Positions 56,290-64,000 of a stretch of 64,000 nt of DNA are shown here, in pieces. The position numbers were made by a program, and so were the translations under genes. The DNA is taken from assembly GCF_016495405.1 (NCBI RefSeq), contig NZ_CP044522.1:2170001-2234000 (forward strand), given 5' to 3'. The stretch is from Cobetia sp. cqz5-12 (GTDB lineage Bacteria > Pseudomonadota > Gammaproteobacteria > Pseudomonadales > Halomonadaceae). Under the pieces are notes generated by a model that made no database searches, was not told where the DNA came from, and worked only from the letters and a program-made list of their open reading frames with translations. The stretch's first letter is position 1, and the number at the start of each line of letters is the position of its first letter.

Positions 56290-56364
56290 CAGTCGTTGTG
56301 GAAAGCACAATGGCCGAATGAGCCATGGTCGAAACAGTCGTTGTCCAAAGTGCCATGGTCAAAC
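56290..56364. repeat. Five tandem 15-bp units upstream of motA
   Basis: Alternating units of two types: CAGTCGTTGTSSAAA (56290, 56335) and GWGCCATGGTCRAA-like (56305, 56320, 56350). The pattern implies a 45-bp higher-order duplication. The array lies between the flhC terminator and the motA promoter. Confidence 0.85.
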
Positions 56365-56407
56365 AGTCAGCAATGAGACAGACGTCAGATCACTGCGGCA
56401 CAACGCA

Positions 56408-56439
56408 AGAAGGCTTGCCCGGGGATGGGCAAGCCTTCT
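56408..56439 (-). terminator. Terminator after flhC
   Basis: AGAAGGCTTGCCC pairs with GGGCAAGCCTTCT (13 bp) around a 6-base loop. It lies 70 bp after the flhC stop. Confidence 0.8.
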
Positions 56440-56509
56440 GATCTTGGCACGCTCGTCTTGCTCGTTCGCCTGGCGCAATCCTGGCGCCTTCACTGACACG
56501 AGACAGCTA

Positions 56510-57076
56510 TCAGCCGAGGCTAGCGACGGCTGCCGACTGCTCCAATGCCAGCTCTTCTCTGGCCTTGCGGCGGGCTGCCGTCTTGCCGGCTCGCGATGGC
56601 GGCTGGCAGATGCCACACACGTAATCGTGTGATGGAGTATGGGCGTGCACCACGAAATGGCCACTGCAGGTCTTGCAGCTAGCCACTTCCAGCAGGTCAC
56701 TTTCGAAGAAACGTACCAGCGTCCAGGCGCGCGTAAGCGCCAGCACCGGCTCGTCCTCGCCGACATGCTCCAGATAGAAGCGGTACGCCTTGACGAAGGC
56801 ATTCATGCGCGACGCGCCCTGCGCCTTGAGTCGACGATAGAAACCGTGGAACAGCGATGCATGCAGATTGGGCTGCCAGGTCATGAACCAGTCGGTGGAA
56901 AACGGCAGCATGCCCTTGGGCGGCGAGACGCCCCGAACTTCCTTGTACAGCTTGACCAGACGCGCGCGGCTGATCTCCGTTTCCGTCTCGAGCACCTGCA
57001 AGCGCGCCCCCAGTTCGATCAACTCTACTGCCAACTGCAGCTGTTGCAGCTCATCGACGAGACTTTTCTGGGTCAT
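56510..57076 (-). CDS. flhC: Flagellar master regulator FlhC
   Basis: A 188-residue subunit of the FlhD4C2 activator (E. coli 192). The zinc ligands C134, C137, C154 and C157 (CKTC, CGIC) are all present at nearly the E. coli positions. [10 protein letters not shown] and [10 protein letters not shown] are strongly conserved. It starts inside the flhD stop (4-bp overlap). The complex activates middle-class operons, probably flgB, flgA, flhB, fliA, fliE, fliF and fliL here. Confidence 0.96.
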   Translation of the reverse strand: MTQKSLVDELQQLQLAVELIELGARLQVLETETEISRARLVKLYKEVRGVSPPKGMLPFSTDWFMTWQPNLHASLFHGFYRRLKAQGASRMNAFVKAYRFYLEHVGEDEPVLALTRAWTLVRFFESDLLEVASCKTCSGHFVVHAHTPSHDYVCGICQPPSRAGKTAARRKAREELALEQSAAVASLG

Positions 57077-57405
57077 CCGCTGACTCCTCCCTGGCGAAGT
57101 CCAGCATCGTTCTGGCGCGCATTCAGCAGCATGGCAGTGTGCATCGCGCTGAAATCCTGGTCGCGTCCACCCTGCAATACCCCCTTCAGCTGCGAGGCAT
57201 CGTCCAACGCCAGCTCGCACAACAGTTGATTGCAGGACGACAACGACACCAGCTGACTGACGCTCATGCCAGACAATAGATCTGCCATCTCTTGATCGAG
57301 ACCCAGGCGCACCAGCGCCATTTCCGTATCTTCGACCAACAAGCGCTGCACAAGCAGAAGATACGACAGATTGACACTCTGTATATCATTGAGCAGTGAG
57401 GACAT
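57073..57405 (-). CDS. flhD: Flagellar master regulator FlhD
   Basis: A 110-residue partner of FlhC. It is recognised by [23 protein letters not shown] and by the order of hydrophobic residues through MHTAMLL near the end (E. coli: IHTGIMLSTR). Two ATG codons are adjacent; 57405 has AGGGA at seven-base spacing. An upstream frame to 57564 has no FlhD-like sequence. Confidence 0.95.
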   Translation of the reverse strand: MSSLLNDIQSVNLSYLLLVQRLLVEDTEMALVRLGLDQEMADLLSGMSVSQLVSLSSCNQLLCELALDDASQLKGVLQGGRDQDFSAMHTAMLLNARQNDAGLRQGGVSG

Positions 57406-57408
57406 CAT

Positions 57409-58351
57409 GATTCCCTGAGTGGTCTGATCGTCCCGAGCTACCGCCAACCCTGGCGCTCGACCGTCATTCCTTATGGTTTTGATGTAATGAAACGAAATAC
57501 TCAACGGCGCCGGACCAATGGCGCCGAGCGGGCTAGAGGCATCATGACCAAATGAGCCACCCACTTTAAGATGGCAAGTCTAATACTTAATCAAGTAATG
57601 GACCAGACTCTTCATCAACATTTTTTTACATACCGCTACGCTATATGCACAAAATCTGCATCAAGCAGCCGAAATGGCAGCAATCTGCGCCAGAAAAGCC
57701 CTCAATCTTGTCTTCAAGACGACTTGCATAATCACGATGCACCAGATTTGTCATACAAAGCAATAGCAAACGGATGGTGCGCACAGTGTGTTGCATTTTC
57801 GTGAAAGGCAGCCCTGCCCCTTTCTTGGCCACCAGAGCATACCTTGTACAATATCGAGCAATCGTCTCGAACGGGTCGACAACAGGCAGCAAATTAGCCA
57901 TTCATAAAGGCGAGAGACAAGACGATGTCAGGACTTGTCCAGGCTGGGGTATCTGCTATTTCAACGCAGCAAGAAGATCCGCCAGCAGCTCACATAAAAT
58001 GGGCGTTTCTCTGCGCTTCACCAGGATAAAGCACTGCACCTAAGGCTCCTGGCACAAACAGCATGCAGGATCGGGGCGTATCTTGAGGGCAAGTCTCGGC
58101 GGAGTTTCATTACCGTCTCCACGCAAGCAGTACAATTGAGTCGCGATTTATTTGAATATTATAAATAAATTATATTTTTCAATATCATGCCATATGGCGT
58201 GCCGCCTGAGGTGTCATTTCACACTCCCTCTGACGCCGCGCCCAGGCATGCCAAAAAAATATTCGCCAGGGCTCAATGAGCAAGAATCGTACAAGGATGT
58301 AACATCATCCTGCAGGACAGGACACGTGAGGATTTATTCGCAAGACTTCCT
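57409..58351. other. Large AT-rich control region upstream of flhDC
   Basis: About 940 bp with no supported gene and clearly lower GC than its surroundings, especially 57,560-57,830 and 58,140-58,190. A palindrome, TACTTAATCAAGTA, lies at 57584-57597. Around 58,150-58,185 a nearly pure A/T stretch forms an imperfect inverted repeat centred on TATT. By position this is the regulatory region of the master operon, comparable to the long flhDC leader in Enterobacteria. Short open frames inside (for example 57641-57901 leftward) have no recognisable protein features. Confidence 0.55.
57584..57597. promoter_or_regulatory. Palindrome upstream of flhD, possible operator
   Basis: TACTT-AATC-AAGTA, a perfect 5-bp inverted repeat about 180 bp before the flhD start. 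The binding factor is unknown. Confidence 0.3.
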
Positions 58352-60271
58352 CTATGAGCGATGTCTCTCTGCCCATAGCTCGGCGATCTTGACGACGACC
58401 TGCATCAAGGCTGTGGGCAATTCCTTGCGTGCCGGCAAGCCGGTAGCCAGCATTTCGACCAGTTCGGGCATTTCATGCACGCTCAGCCCCAGCGAATTGG
58501 CCCGCTGCTGGATACGCAGCCCTAGTCTCTCCCCTTGGGTATGCATGAAATCCGTCGCTTGCCCTGCCGTGGCCCGGGGGGCATCGACAGATATGCCATC
58601 AGAAAGCGCGGGCGCCTCATGGTCACGCACGGCATCGACGTGGCGTACGTGGACCCTGGGCGCTATCCCGGCCAGGCCCTGCGCCAGCGCATGCTGCATC
58701 TCGCGCAGGGCCGTATCACGCTGGCCTGCGTTGCTGGCAGGTTGCGTCAGTCGCTCTATCTCGACCACCAACGCCACAGGCGCATCGAGCTGATACCAGG
58801 TCAGTTTCACTGCAAGCGTTGCCCGCACGGCAGCATCACGGCTCTCACGGCTCCTGCTTTTCTCAACATCTTCATGTTCACCATCCCCACTTTCCGCACT
58901 GACTGGGGCTTGAATCTTCTCTTCGCCCTGCTCCGCACTGCCCTTGGCGGCAAGATCCTCCGACTCGGAAGCCACCTGTGGCTTGCGATCGTTACCCTCC
59001 TCACTATCACTATCGCCGTAGCCCGCCACCAATGTCAGCGACATCTTCCACTGCTGAGCCTCGCCGTGATCACTGCGACGACTGTCGGGTGTGGCGTCCT
59101 GCTCAGCCACGGGTGTCACGGCCAATGACGCTGCACGTCGCTCCTCCTCATCCCGCGTGCGATGCCGATAAGGCGGCCCAGGGAAATAGAGGCTGAAGAA
59201 GACATGCAGACCGGGCATCAACAGGCCCTGCCAAAGCAAGGGCTGACCCAGTATCAACAACAGCTGTTGCTGTACCAGCCCGCTGACCTGGGAGCCCGAA
59301 TCATACGCAGAGCGAAACGCGTCAGAGGCGGCAGGTTGTACGACGCCCAATTGCATGTTGGCGCGATAGGCGCTCAACGCACTGGCTTCACGGGAACCCG
59401 CGCCCTGTCGGGCCGCGTCAATGCCATCCGGCGGCAATAAGCTGTCACCGCTCGGGCGAACGATGCCTGCGCGTGCCTCTCGGCGCAGCTCTGCTCGCAT
59501 GTCTCGCAGGCGCCAGACAAAGGCGTCCTCGCGTGCCGCTTCCCAGGGGATGAAGCGCGCCTCCGCCAGCACCGGCCATTGCCGCCAGGCCAACAGAGCC
59601 TCCAATCTGGCATTGGCGAGCTGCGGATGGCCGGCGAGGTCGGCCAAGCCCAGGCGATTCTCGACCCAGGCGAGCAGATCGGCTTCATAGAAAAGCCCAC
59701 TCTGGTGGATCTGCTGACTCAAGGCCGCCGACAGACTCAGAAGTGATGCGCTGGACAATGCCATGGGGGCCAGAATACCGGGCAAGGGCTGGCCACGCAC
59801 CAGCAGAGAAACAAGCGACTGCCCCTCCGGCAGCGCCAACCCGACCCGCGCAGATGCGGAGCCGCTGGCCACCAGCTGCGACAGGGCATCGAGCAGACGT
59901 GACATCGTCTGTGTCTGTGTCGTCAGTTCGACGGAAGCACCGGACGGTGGGAGGAAAGAGGAAGGTGACGCGGGGACGCCGGTTGGAGAAGTGGAGGCTT
60001 GCGAGGCTGTCTGCAACGCTGCGCCAGCATCCAATGAAGGGGCCGCAGGCCTTGCGCCTGCTCCTATTCCAGTTCCCGCGCCTGTCTGGAAGAGCAGATT
60101 GGTGCCACTCTGGCCGCCACTGCCCTTGGCGTCTTCCGCCCCCAGCCCCTGACGCGACTGGAGAGCGGAGGTCGGGAAGACAACACCGGAGTCCGCCGGC
60201 GGCGGGCGTTGTGCCGCCCTCCCCAACACCTGATGGAGCAGACTATCGATCAAGGGATTGATGCCGCTCAT
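58352..60271 (-). CDS. FliK-like protein fused to an FlhB C-terminal-like domain
   Basis: A 639-residue protein at the end of the fliDST run. The first 110 residues are low-complexity. The middle (about 120-400) resembles the second FliK-type proteins of gammaproteobacteria (LLILGQPLLWQGLLMPG, then WKMSLTLVAGYG), interrupted by an acidic Asp/Glu/Ser/Lys-rich insert before LAVKLTWYQLDAP. The last 65 residues match the end of the FlhB/FhlB cytoplasmic domain: RIQQRANSLGLSVHEMPELVEML and ELPTALMQVVVKIAELW correspond to the GVPxxEDPELV and IPxELYQAVAEVLAW motifs. No NPTH site is present. In other genomes fliK2 and fhlB are separate neighbours. The ATG at 60271 has GAGG upstream. Confidence 0.72.
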   Translation of the reverse strand: MSGINPLIDSLLHQVLGRAAQRPPPADSGVVFPTSALQSRQGLGAEDAKGSGGQSGTNLLFQTGAGTGIGAGARPAAPSLDAGAALQTASQASTSPTGVPASPSSFLPPSGASVELTTQTQTMSRLLDALSQLVASGSASARVGLALPEGQSLVSLLVRGQPLPGILAPMALSSASLLSLSAALSQQIHQSGLFYEADLLAWVENRLGLADLAGHPQLANARLEALLAWRQWPVLAEARFIPWEAAREDAFVWRLRDMRAELRREARAGIVRPSGDSLLPPDGIDAARQGAGSREASALSAYRANMQLGVVQPAASDAFRSAYDSGSQVSGLVQQQLLLILGQPLLWQGLLMPGLHVFFSLYFPGPPYRHRTRDEEERRAASLAVTPVAEQDATPDSRRSDHGEAQQWKMSLTLVAGYGDSDSEEGNDRKPQVASESEDLAAKGSAEQGEEKIQAPVSAESGDGEHEDVEKSRSRESRDAAVRATLAVKLTWYQLDAPVALVVEIERLTQPASNAGQRDTALREMQHALAQGLAGIAPRVHVRHVDAVRDHEAPALSDGISVDAPRATAGQATDFMHTQGERLGLRIQQRANSLGLSVHEMPELVEMLATGLPARKELPTALMQVVVKIAELWAERHRS

Positions 60272-60426
60272 GTCGTGCAATCCTCATTGCCAAGGAGGCC
60301 GCCAGACAGTCATGCGCGACGTCCTGGAGACTCGACTCACGGCGCGTGCGATCAAGACTCTTGCTGCCTTGTCCGTATCAGCAGTGATCGTAGCCGCCGT
60401 GATAATAGCCGTCGTGATCGTGACTT

Positions 60427-60501
60427 CCCTGATTGGCCCTGGCTATTCTGGCCTCAGCTGTTCTGACCGTAGCTGCCCTGAGTACAACTATTCTGGCCAT
60501 A
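60427..60501. repeat. Five 15-bp units across the fliT stop codon
   Basis: On the minus strand, units at 60487, 60472 and 60457 encode YGQNS, CTQGS and YGQNS in fliT. The unit at 60442 has TGA in place of the tyrosine codon and makes the stop. A further decayed unit (QGQSG if read) lies at 60427, outside the gene. Confidence 0.9.
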
Positions 60502-60819
60502 GCTGCGTGCCAGCTTGCGGCGCGTACTCACGTCCCCGAGCACTTCCTGCAACTGGCTCTGGCGCGCCTTGAGCTGGACGGTCAGCTCTGACTCCAGTGT
60601 GGTCAGCGTACGCAGGCGTTGTTCGAGCGCTTTGCGCGTCTCGGCGTTGCCACCTCGCGGCATGCGCAGCTGCTGCATCTTCTCGATATAGCTGGCCTGC
60701 CCGCCAAGTACCGCGGGCCAGTCACCCAGACGTGCTGAGCGCAACATGGCATTCATCTGCTCCAGCAGCTCATCGCATTGCTTGAAGGTGTCATCGGCGA
60801 GCAGTGCATTGCTGTCCAT
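60454..60819 (-). CDS. fliT: Flagellar export chaperone FliT
   Basis: A 121-residue helical chaperone for the cap protein FliD; in Enterobacteria FliT also inhibits FlhDC. Sequence is weakly conserved, but size, helical pattern (CDELLEQMNAMLRSARLGDW) and place after fliDS fit. The C-terminal 16 residues are a tandem repeat (SYGQN-SCTQG-SYGQN-S) produced by a 15-bp array that runs past the stop codon. Confidence 0.85.
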   Translation of the reverse strand: MDSNALLADDTFKQCDELLEQMNAMLRSARLGDWPAVLGGQASYIEKMQQLRMPRGGNAETRKALEQRLRTLTTLESELTVQLKARQSQLQEVLGDVSTRRKLARSYGQNSCTQGSYGQNS

Positions 60820-60821
60820 GG

Positions 60822-61223
60822 TCAGCCCATTCCCTTGTCGTGTACGGCAATCTGACGCCAGGCGTCTCCCAGCTCGTTGAGCAGACGACGCGCCTCGTCG
60901 AGCTTTTCCGGGCTGTTGCCCAGGTTGGCCTGCATGATCAGGCGCGCGATGTAGTCATACATGCGATCAAGATTGGTCGCGACCTCGTTGCCCTGCTCAT
61001 GGTCCAGGCAGGCACGCAGACCTTCGGTGACGATGCTGGTCGCCTTGGCCAGCGACTGTCCCTTGGCGACCACGTCGCCGGCCTCCATCTGCAGACGCGC
61101 CGCAGCCAGCGCGCGGTCCGCTCCCTCGAACAACATCACGATCAACTGGTGTGGGCTGGCGGAAAGCACACCGGATTCCACGCCGACACGGGCATAGGCA
61201 TTGGCGCCACGATAGCGACTCAT
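60822..61223 (-). CDS. fliS: Flagellin export chaperone FliS
   Basis: A 133-residue four-helix chaperone for flagellin. It has the conserved SPHQLIVMLFEGADRALAAA, MEAGDVVAKGQSLAKATSIV and NLDRMYDYIARLIMQANL stretches. It follows fliD and precedes fliT by 2 bp. Confidence 0.96.
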   Translation of the reverse strand: MSRYRGANAYARVGVESGVLSASPHQLIVMLFEGADRALAAARLQMEAGDVVAKGQSLAKATSIVTEGLRACLDHEQGNEVATNLDRMYDYIARLIMQANLGNSPEKLDEARRLLNELGDAWRQIAVHDKGMG

Positions 61224-61390
61224 GGTGATTGGGTTCCCTTGTTCATGGCGTTTGTCAGTATCTCTGTCAGATATGGAGCCGTCATCGGCATGCCGACTCG
61301 ACAGCGGGCATTGCCGGACGCATCGAATCTCGCAAACGGATGGCCTAGGCCTGGGTAAGTGATCAATGTCTCAGGGTCTCAGCCCCCCGA

Positions 61391-62848
61391 TCAGCCCGTC
61401 ATGTCCCAGCTGTTTTCCAGCGTTTCCAGCTGACTGGTCAGGTAGTCACTGGTGGAAGTCAGGTTGGCCACCAGGATGTCGAGTTCCGTGAACTGTTCCC
61501 GATAACGCTCGATGGTGGCCTCGATGGTGTCTTCGGTCTGCTCATACTGACTGGCGAGACTTTCAAGCGACCCCTCGATGCCCTCCGTCGTGCTTTCCAG
61601 CGTGCCATCTTCCCCGACCACCTCTTCCAGCAGACTGGACATCTGGCTGGCGAAGCCGCTGGTGCCCGCCTCATCATCGGAGATGAAGAACCCCGACATC
61701 GCCGCCAGCTGCTCACTGTCGGCCGCCTCGATCACGGCGCTGTCGAATTCGAGCTTGCCATCGTTGGTACGGCTCACCCCCAGCGAGGAGAGCGCATAGA
61801 AATCGCCCTCACTGGTGAAATTCAGCGCCGAGGTCAGGCGACTCTCGATGGTGCGCAGCGTCGAATCGCCCAGCAATTCCCCCGCCGTCCCTTCATCGGC
61901 ATTGAAGGCGGTGTAATTGTCGATGGTGTCCTGGAGATCGTTGTAGGCATTGACGAAGGTCTGCATCGCCTTGCTGACCGACTCGACGTTCTCCTTGACG
62001 GTGACCACGCTGGCTATCGTGTTCGTCTCGCTCAGGGTCAGGGACAGCCCGTCCACGGCATCATCGATCACATTGGAGGTGGCTTGCATGCTGATGCCAT
62101 TGACGCTGAACTCGGCATTGCGCGCCGCGACGACTTGCTCCATCCCGCCGGCAGCCGGGTCACTGCCCGTCGTGGCGTAGCTCGCCGGATCATGGCTGAG
62201 CAGGCTATCGAGTTCTGCCACCTCGCCACTGGTCGAGAGGCTCATCACCGCCTCGTTGCCCGTCTCATCCGAGGTCATCACCAGGCGATACGGCGTGTCG
62301 GAGCCATCATTGACGATCGAGGCCGTGACCCCGAGGCCCGCCTCATTGATGGCATCGCGAATGCCTTCCAGGGTGTTGTTGCTCTCGTCGATGACGATGC
62401 TGGCACTGCGCTCGGCGTCCGCCGTATAGCTGCCATCACTGGCCAGCGTGCCCAATGACAGCGTCAGCGTGGTCGCGGTGCCATCACCGATGGCCTCATC
62501 ACGACTCGCCTGCCCAGCCGTCGCCAGACTCTGCGCCTGCGCCAGTTGGGTGACAGCCACCGAATAACTGCCCGCACTCACTTCCGAGGTTGCCGTGGCA
62601 CTGACACCCGAGCCACTGGCGGTGGTCGTCATGCCGGCATAGGTCTCGGCATCGGCCAGCGCCGCGGCGGCGGTATCCAGCGATTCCAGGCGACTTTGAA
62701 TCGTGCCCCAGGCCGACAGCTCGGCCTCGTAACTTGCCTGCTGATTCTCGATTGGCGTGAGCTTCTGACGCTCTGCCGTTTCCAGATCCGTCAGCAGACT
62801 GTTGAGGTCGAGCCCAGAGCCAATCCCCAGCGATGAAATCGTCGCCAT
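61391..62848 (-). CDS. fliD: Flagellar filament cap protein FliD (HAP2)
   Basis: A 485-residue cap protein. It starts MATISSLGIGSGLDLNSLL, has KLTPIENQQASYEAELSAWG in the N-terminal coil, and ends with the coiled region TSDYLTSQLETLENSW. E. coli FliD is 468. GAGAGG precedes the ATG at 62848. It is transcribed from its own sigma-28 promoter. Confidence 0.96.
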   Translation of the reverse strand: MATISSLGIGSGLDLNSLLTDLETAERQKLTPIENQQASYEAELSAWGTIQSRLESLDTAAAALADAETYAGMTTTASGSGVSATATSEVSAGSYSVAVTQLAQAQSLATAGQASRDEAIGDGTATTLTLSLGTLASDGSYTADAERSASIVIDESNNTLEGIRDAINEAGLGVTASIVNDGSDTPYRLVMTSDETGNEAVMSLSTSGEVAELDSLLSHDPASYATTGSDPAAGGMEQVVAARNAEFSVNGISMQATSNVIDDAVDGLSLTLSETNTIASVVTVKENVESVSKAMQTFVNAYNDLQDTIDNYTAFNADEGTAGELLGDSTLRTIESRLTSALNFTSEGDFYALSSLGVSRTNDGKLEFDSAVIEAADSEQLAAMSGFFISDDEAGTSGFASQMSSLLEEVVGEDGTLESTTEGIEGSLESLASQYEQTEDTIEATIERYREQFTELDILVANLTSTSDYLTSQLETLENSWDMTG

Positions 62849-62951
62849 ATGCACCTCTCGATAGGGTGAAGGTATTCTCACATGCCCGCTGGACCGCCAT
62901 CAGGCGAAAAAGCACGCATACCGGGCGTATTTGTCTGTCTGAGTGTTGGGG

Positions 62952-62978
62952 CTATCGGCACAGGATTCGTGAACTTGA
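62952..62978 (-). promoter_or_regulatory. Sigma-28 promoter of fliDST
   Basis: Reading leftward: TCAAGTTC, an 11-bp spacer, GCCGATAG. It lies about 104 bp before the fliD ATG. Confidence 0.85.
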
Positions 62979-63021
62979 GGGATTTCTTGTTCAGATGTTT
63001 TCTATGTGAGCACCTTCATCT

Positions 63022-63067
63022 TTCGATCACCTTCTTTTTCGATCGTCTCCTTTTCGATCACCTTTGA
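63022..63067. repeat. Three 15-16-bp units upstream of fliD
   Basis: TTCGATCACCTTCTT at 63022, TTCGATCGTCTCCTT at 63038 and TTCGATCACCTTTGA at 63053. They lie upstream of the fliD promoter in the divergent region with rbsD. Confidence 0.8.
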
Positions 63068-63156
63068 TTTGCCCCTCCCCGAGCGCACCCCGCGCTCGAC
63101 CTCAGACTACAGAAAGGTAGTCACCCTACAGCGCCTACGACGTATCGCTTACCGCA

Positions 63157-63172
63157 CCGCAAACGTTTGCGG
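63157..63172. promoter_or_regulatory. LacI-family operator upstream of rbsD
   Basis: CCGCAAACGTTTGCGG, a perfect 16-bp palindrome with the central CG and GCAAACGTTTGC core typical of RbsR/GalR-type repressors. A possible -10 (CATAAT) follows at 63175. Ribose control by an RbsR encoded beyond the window is the likely reading. Confidence 0.82.
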
Positions 63173-63250
63173 TTCATAATTGGCGCCATTGTGAACCAGC
63201 GGATTCAGACACTGGATCGACTCATTCCTGCTTTACCCAAGGACTGCGAC

Positions 63251-63670
63251 GTGAAACGACACGGCATCTTGAACGGACCTCTCAGTGGCCACCTCGCCCG
63301 TCTCGGCCATACCCACACTGTGGTGATCGCCGACGCCGGCCTGCCGATTCCCGAGGGCGTGCCCTGTGTCGATCTCGCGGTGATTCCCGGCCTGCCCGCC
63401 ATGCTGCCGGTGCTGGACGCCCTGCTGGCCGAGCTGTGCATCGAGGCCACGACCCTGGCCGAGGAGCTGCCGGTCAAGAGCCCCTCCTTCCATGACGCCA
63501 TCGTCGAACGTCTGGACACCCTGGACCGCCTGTCCATGGCACCGATTACCCGCCAGCAGCTCAGTCATGAAGCCTTGAAGGCGGCGCTGCCCGAGGCGAG
63601 CGTCATCGTGCGCACGGGCGAGTGCACGCCGTACGCCAACGTGATCCTGCACTGTGGAGTGCCCTTCTGA
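63251..63670 (+). CDS. rbsD: D-ribose pyranase RbsD
   Basis: A 139-residue enzyme, exactly the E. coli length, that converts beta-pyranose to beta-furanose ribose for the kinase RbsK. It has [31 protein letters not shown] with the catalytic histidine region, and the end [17 protein letters not shown]. The start is the GTG at 63251 with AAGGA at seven-base spacing; upstream codons in the same frame run through the operator and are not used. It overlaps rbsA by one base. Confidence 0.93.
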   Translation: MKRHGILNGPLSGHLARLGHTHTVVIADAGLPIPEGVPCVDLAVIPGLPAMLPVLDALLAELCIEATTLAEELPVKSPSFHDAIVERLDTLDRLSMAPITRQQLSHEALKAALPEASVIVRTGECTPYANVILHCGVPF

Positions 63671-64000
63671 TGCAGAGCCATGCACAACCGCGGGTGCTGA
63701 TGGCACTCAAGGGCATCGACAAGGGCTTCTCCGGGGTCAGCGTGCTCAAGGGTGTCGACCTGACCCTGCGCGCGGGGCGCGTGCATGCGCTGGCCGGCGA
63801 GAATGGCGCCGGCAAGTCGACGCTGATGAAGATTCTCTCCGGCGTCTATCGCTATGATGCCGGCACGCTGTGGCTGCGTGACGAGGAAGTGGTCTTCACC
63901 ACCCCGCGCCAGGCGATGGACTCTCGCATCGCCATCATCCACCAGGAACTCAATCTGGTGCCGGGCCTGTCCGCCGGCGAGAACATCTTCCTCGGCCGCG
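63670..64000 (+). CDS. rbsA: Ribose ABC transporter ATP-binding protein RbsA, 5' part
   Basis: The first 110 or so codons of a sugar ABC ATPase, cut by the window end. It starts [23 protein letters not shown], has Walker [19 protein letters not shown], and the Q-loop region [23 protein letters not shown], which is typical of the RbsA/MglA/XylG family. The ATG overlaps the rbsD stop. The permease and binding protein genes should follow outside the window. Confidence 0.92.
   Translation, partial: MQSHAQPRVLMALKGIDKGFSGVSVLKGVDLTLRAGRVHALAGENGAGKSTLMKILSGVYRYDAGTLWLRDEEVVFTTPRQAMDSRIAIIHQELNLVPGLSAGENIFLGR

Noticed and set aside
57641-57901. An 86-codon leftward open frame in the flhDC upstream region
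   Set aside because: There is no ribosome binding site, no family resemblance and an AT-rich non-coding look. It is kept as part of the control region.
60300-60453. An extended FliT tail in another frame (Gly/Tyr/His-rich, ending HCstop)
   Set aside because: It would need a frameshift at the TGA-bearing repeat unit. No slippery site is visible, so the annotated stop is kept.

Overview
The window is one strand-switching block of a high-GC gammaproteobacterial chromosome. It resembles Halomonadaceae (Halomonas or Cobetia): class-I FlhDC flagellar control, an Enterobacteria-like motA-motB-cheA-cheW operon, a TRAP transporter, and no FleQ, FlhF or FlhG. The family assignment is inferred from gene content and order, not from a marker gene.

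Positions 1-11,600 are metabolic and transport genes. They are a GntP-type permease, a small uncharacterised protein, an AaeXAB-like efflux operon (DUF1656, HlyD-type adaptor, FUSC pump), a three-gene TRAP dicarboxylate-type transporter (dctM, dctQ, dctP), and an MFS permease with an acidic tail.

Positions 11,760-62,850 hold an essentially complete flagellar and chemotaxis regulon of about 50 genes. In order these are: fliA (-), fliC (+), fliE (-), fliFGHIJK and fliLMNOPQR (+), flgBCDEFGHIJ and flgKL (-), flgA (+), flgMN (+), flhBA-flhE (-), a PAS-MCP with cheR-cheB-cheY-cheZ (-), motAB-cheAW (-), flhDC (-), and fliDST with a fliK2/fhlB-like gene (-). Seven good sigma-28 (FliA) promoters with an exact 11-bp spacer are visible, before fliC, flgK, flgM, cheY, the MCP gene, motA and fliD. 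These define the late class. FlhDC would sit on top, FliA and FlgM in the middle, and filament, cap, motor and chemotaxis genes last.

Positions 63,150-64,000 begin a ribose operon: a LacI-type operator, rbsD, and rbsA cut off by the window end.

Two features stand out. First, one gene joins a FliK-like N-terminal and central part to a C-terminal piece of the FlhB cytoplasmic domain, placing a hook-length/export ruler and a substrate-specificity switch relative in one polypeptide. Second, short tandem arrays with 12-15-bp units (most often 15) recur at more than a dozen places. Some lie at gene ends and between genes. Others lie in frame inside protein linkers and tails (CheB, FliT, MotB, FlgH, CheA). 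Each array has its own unit sequence, which suggests a local duplication process rather than a dispersed repeat family.
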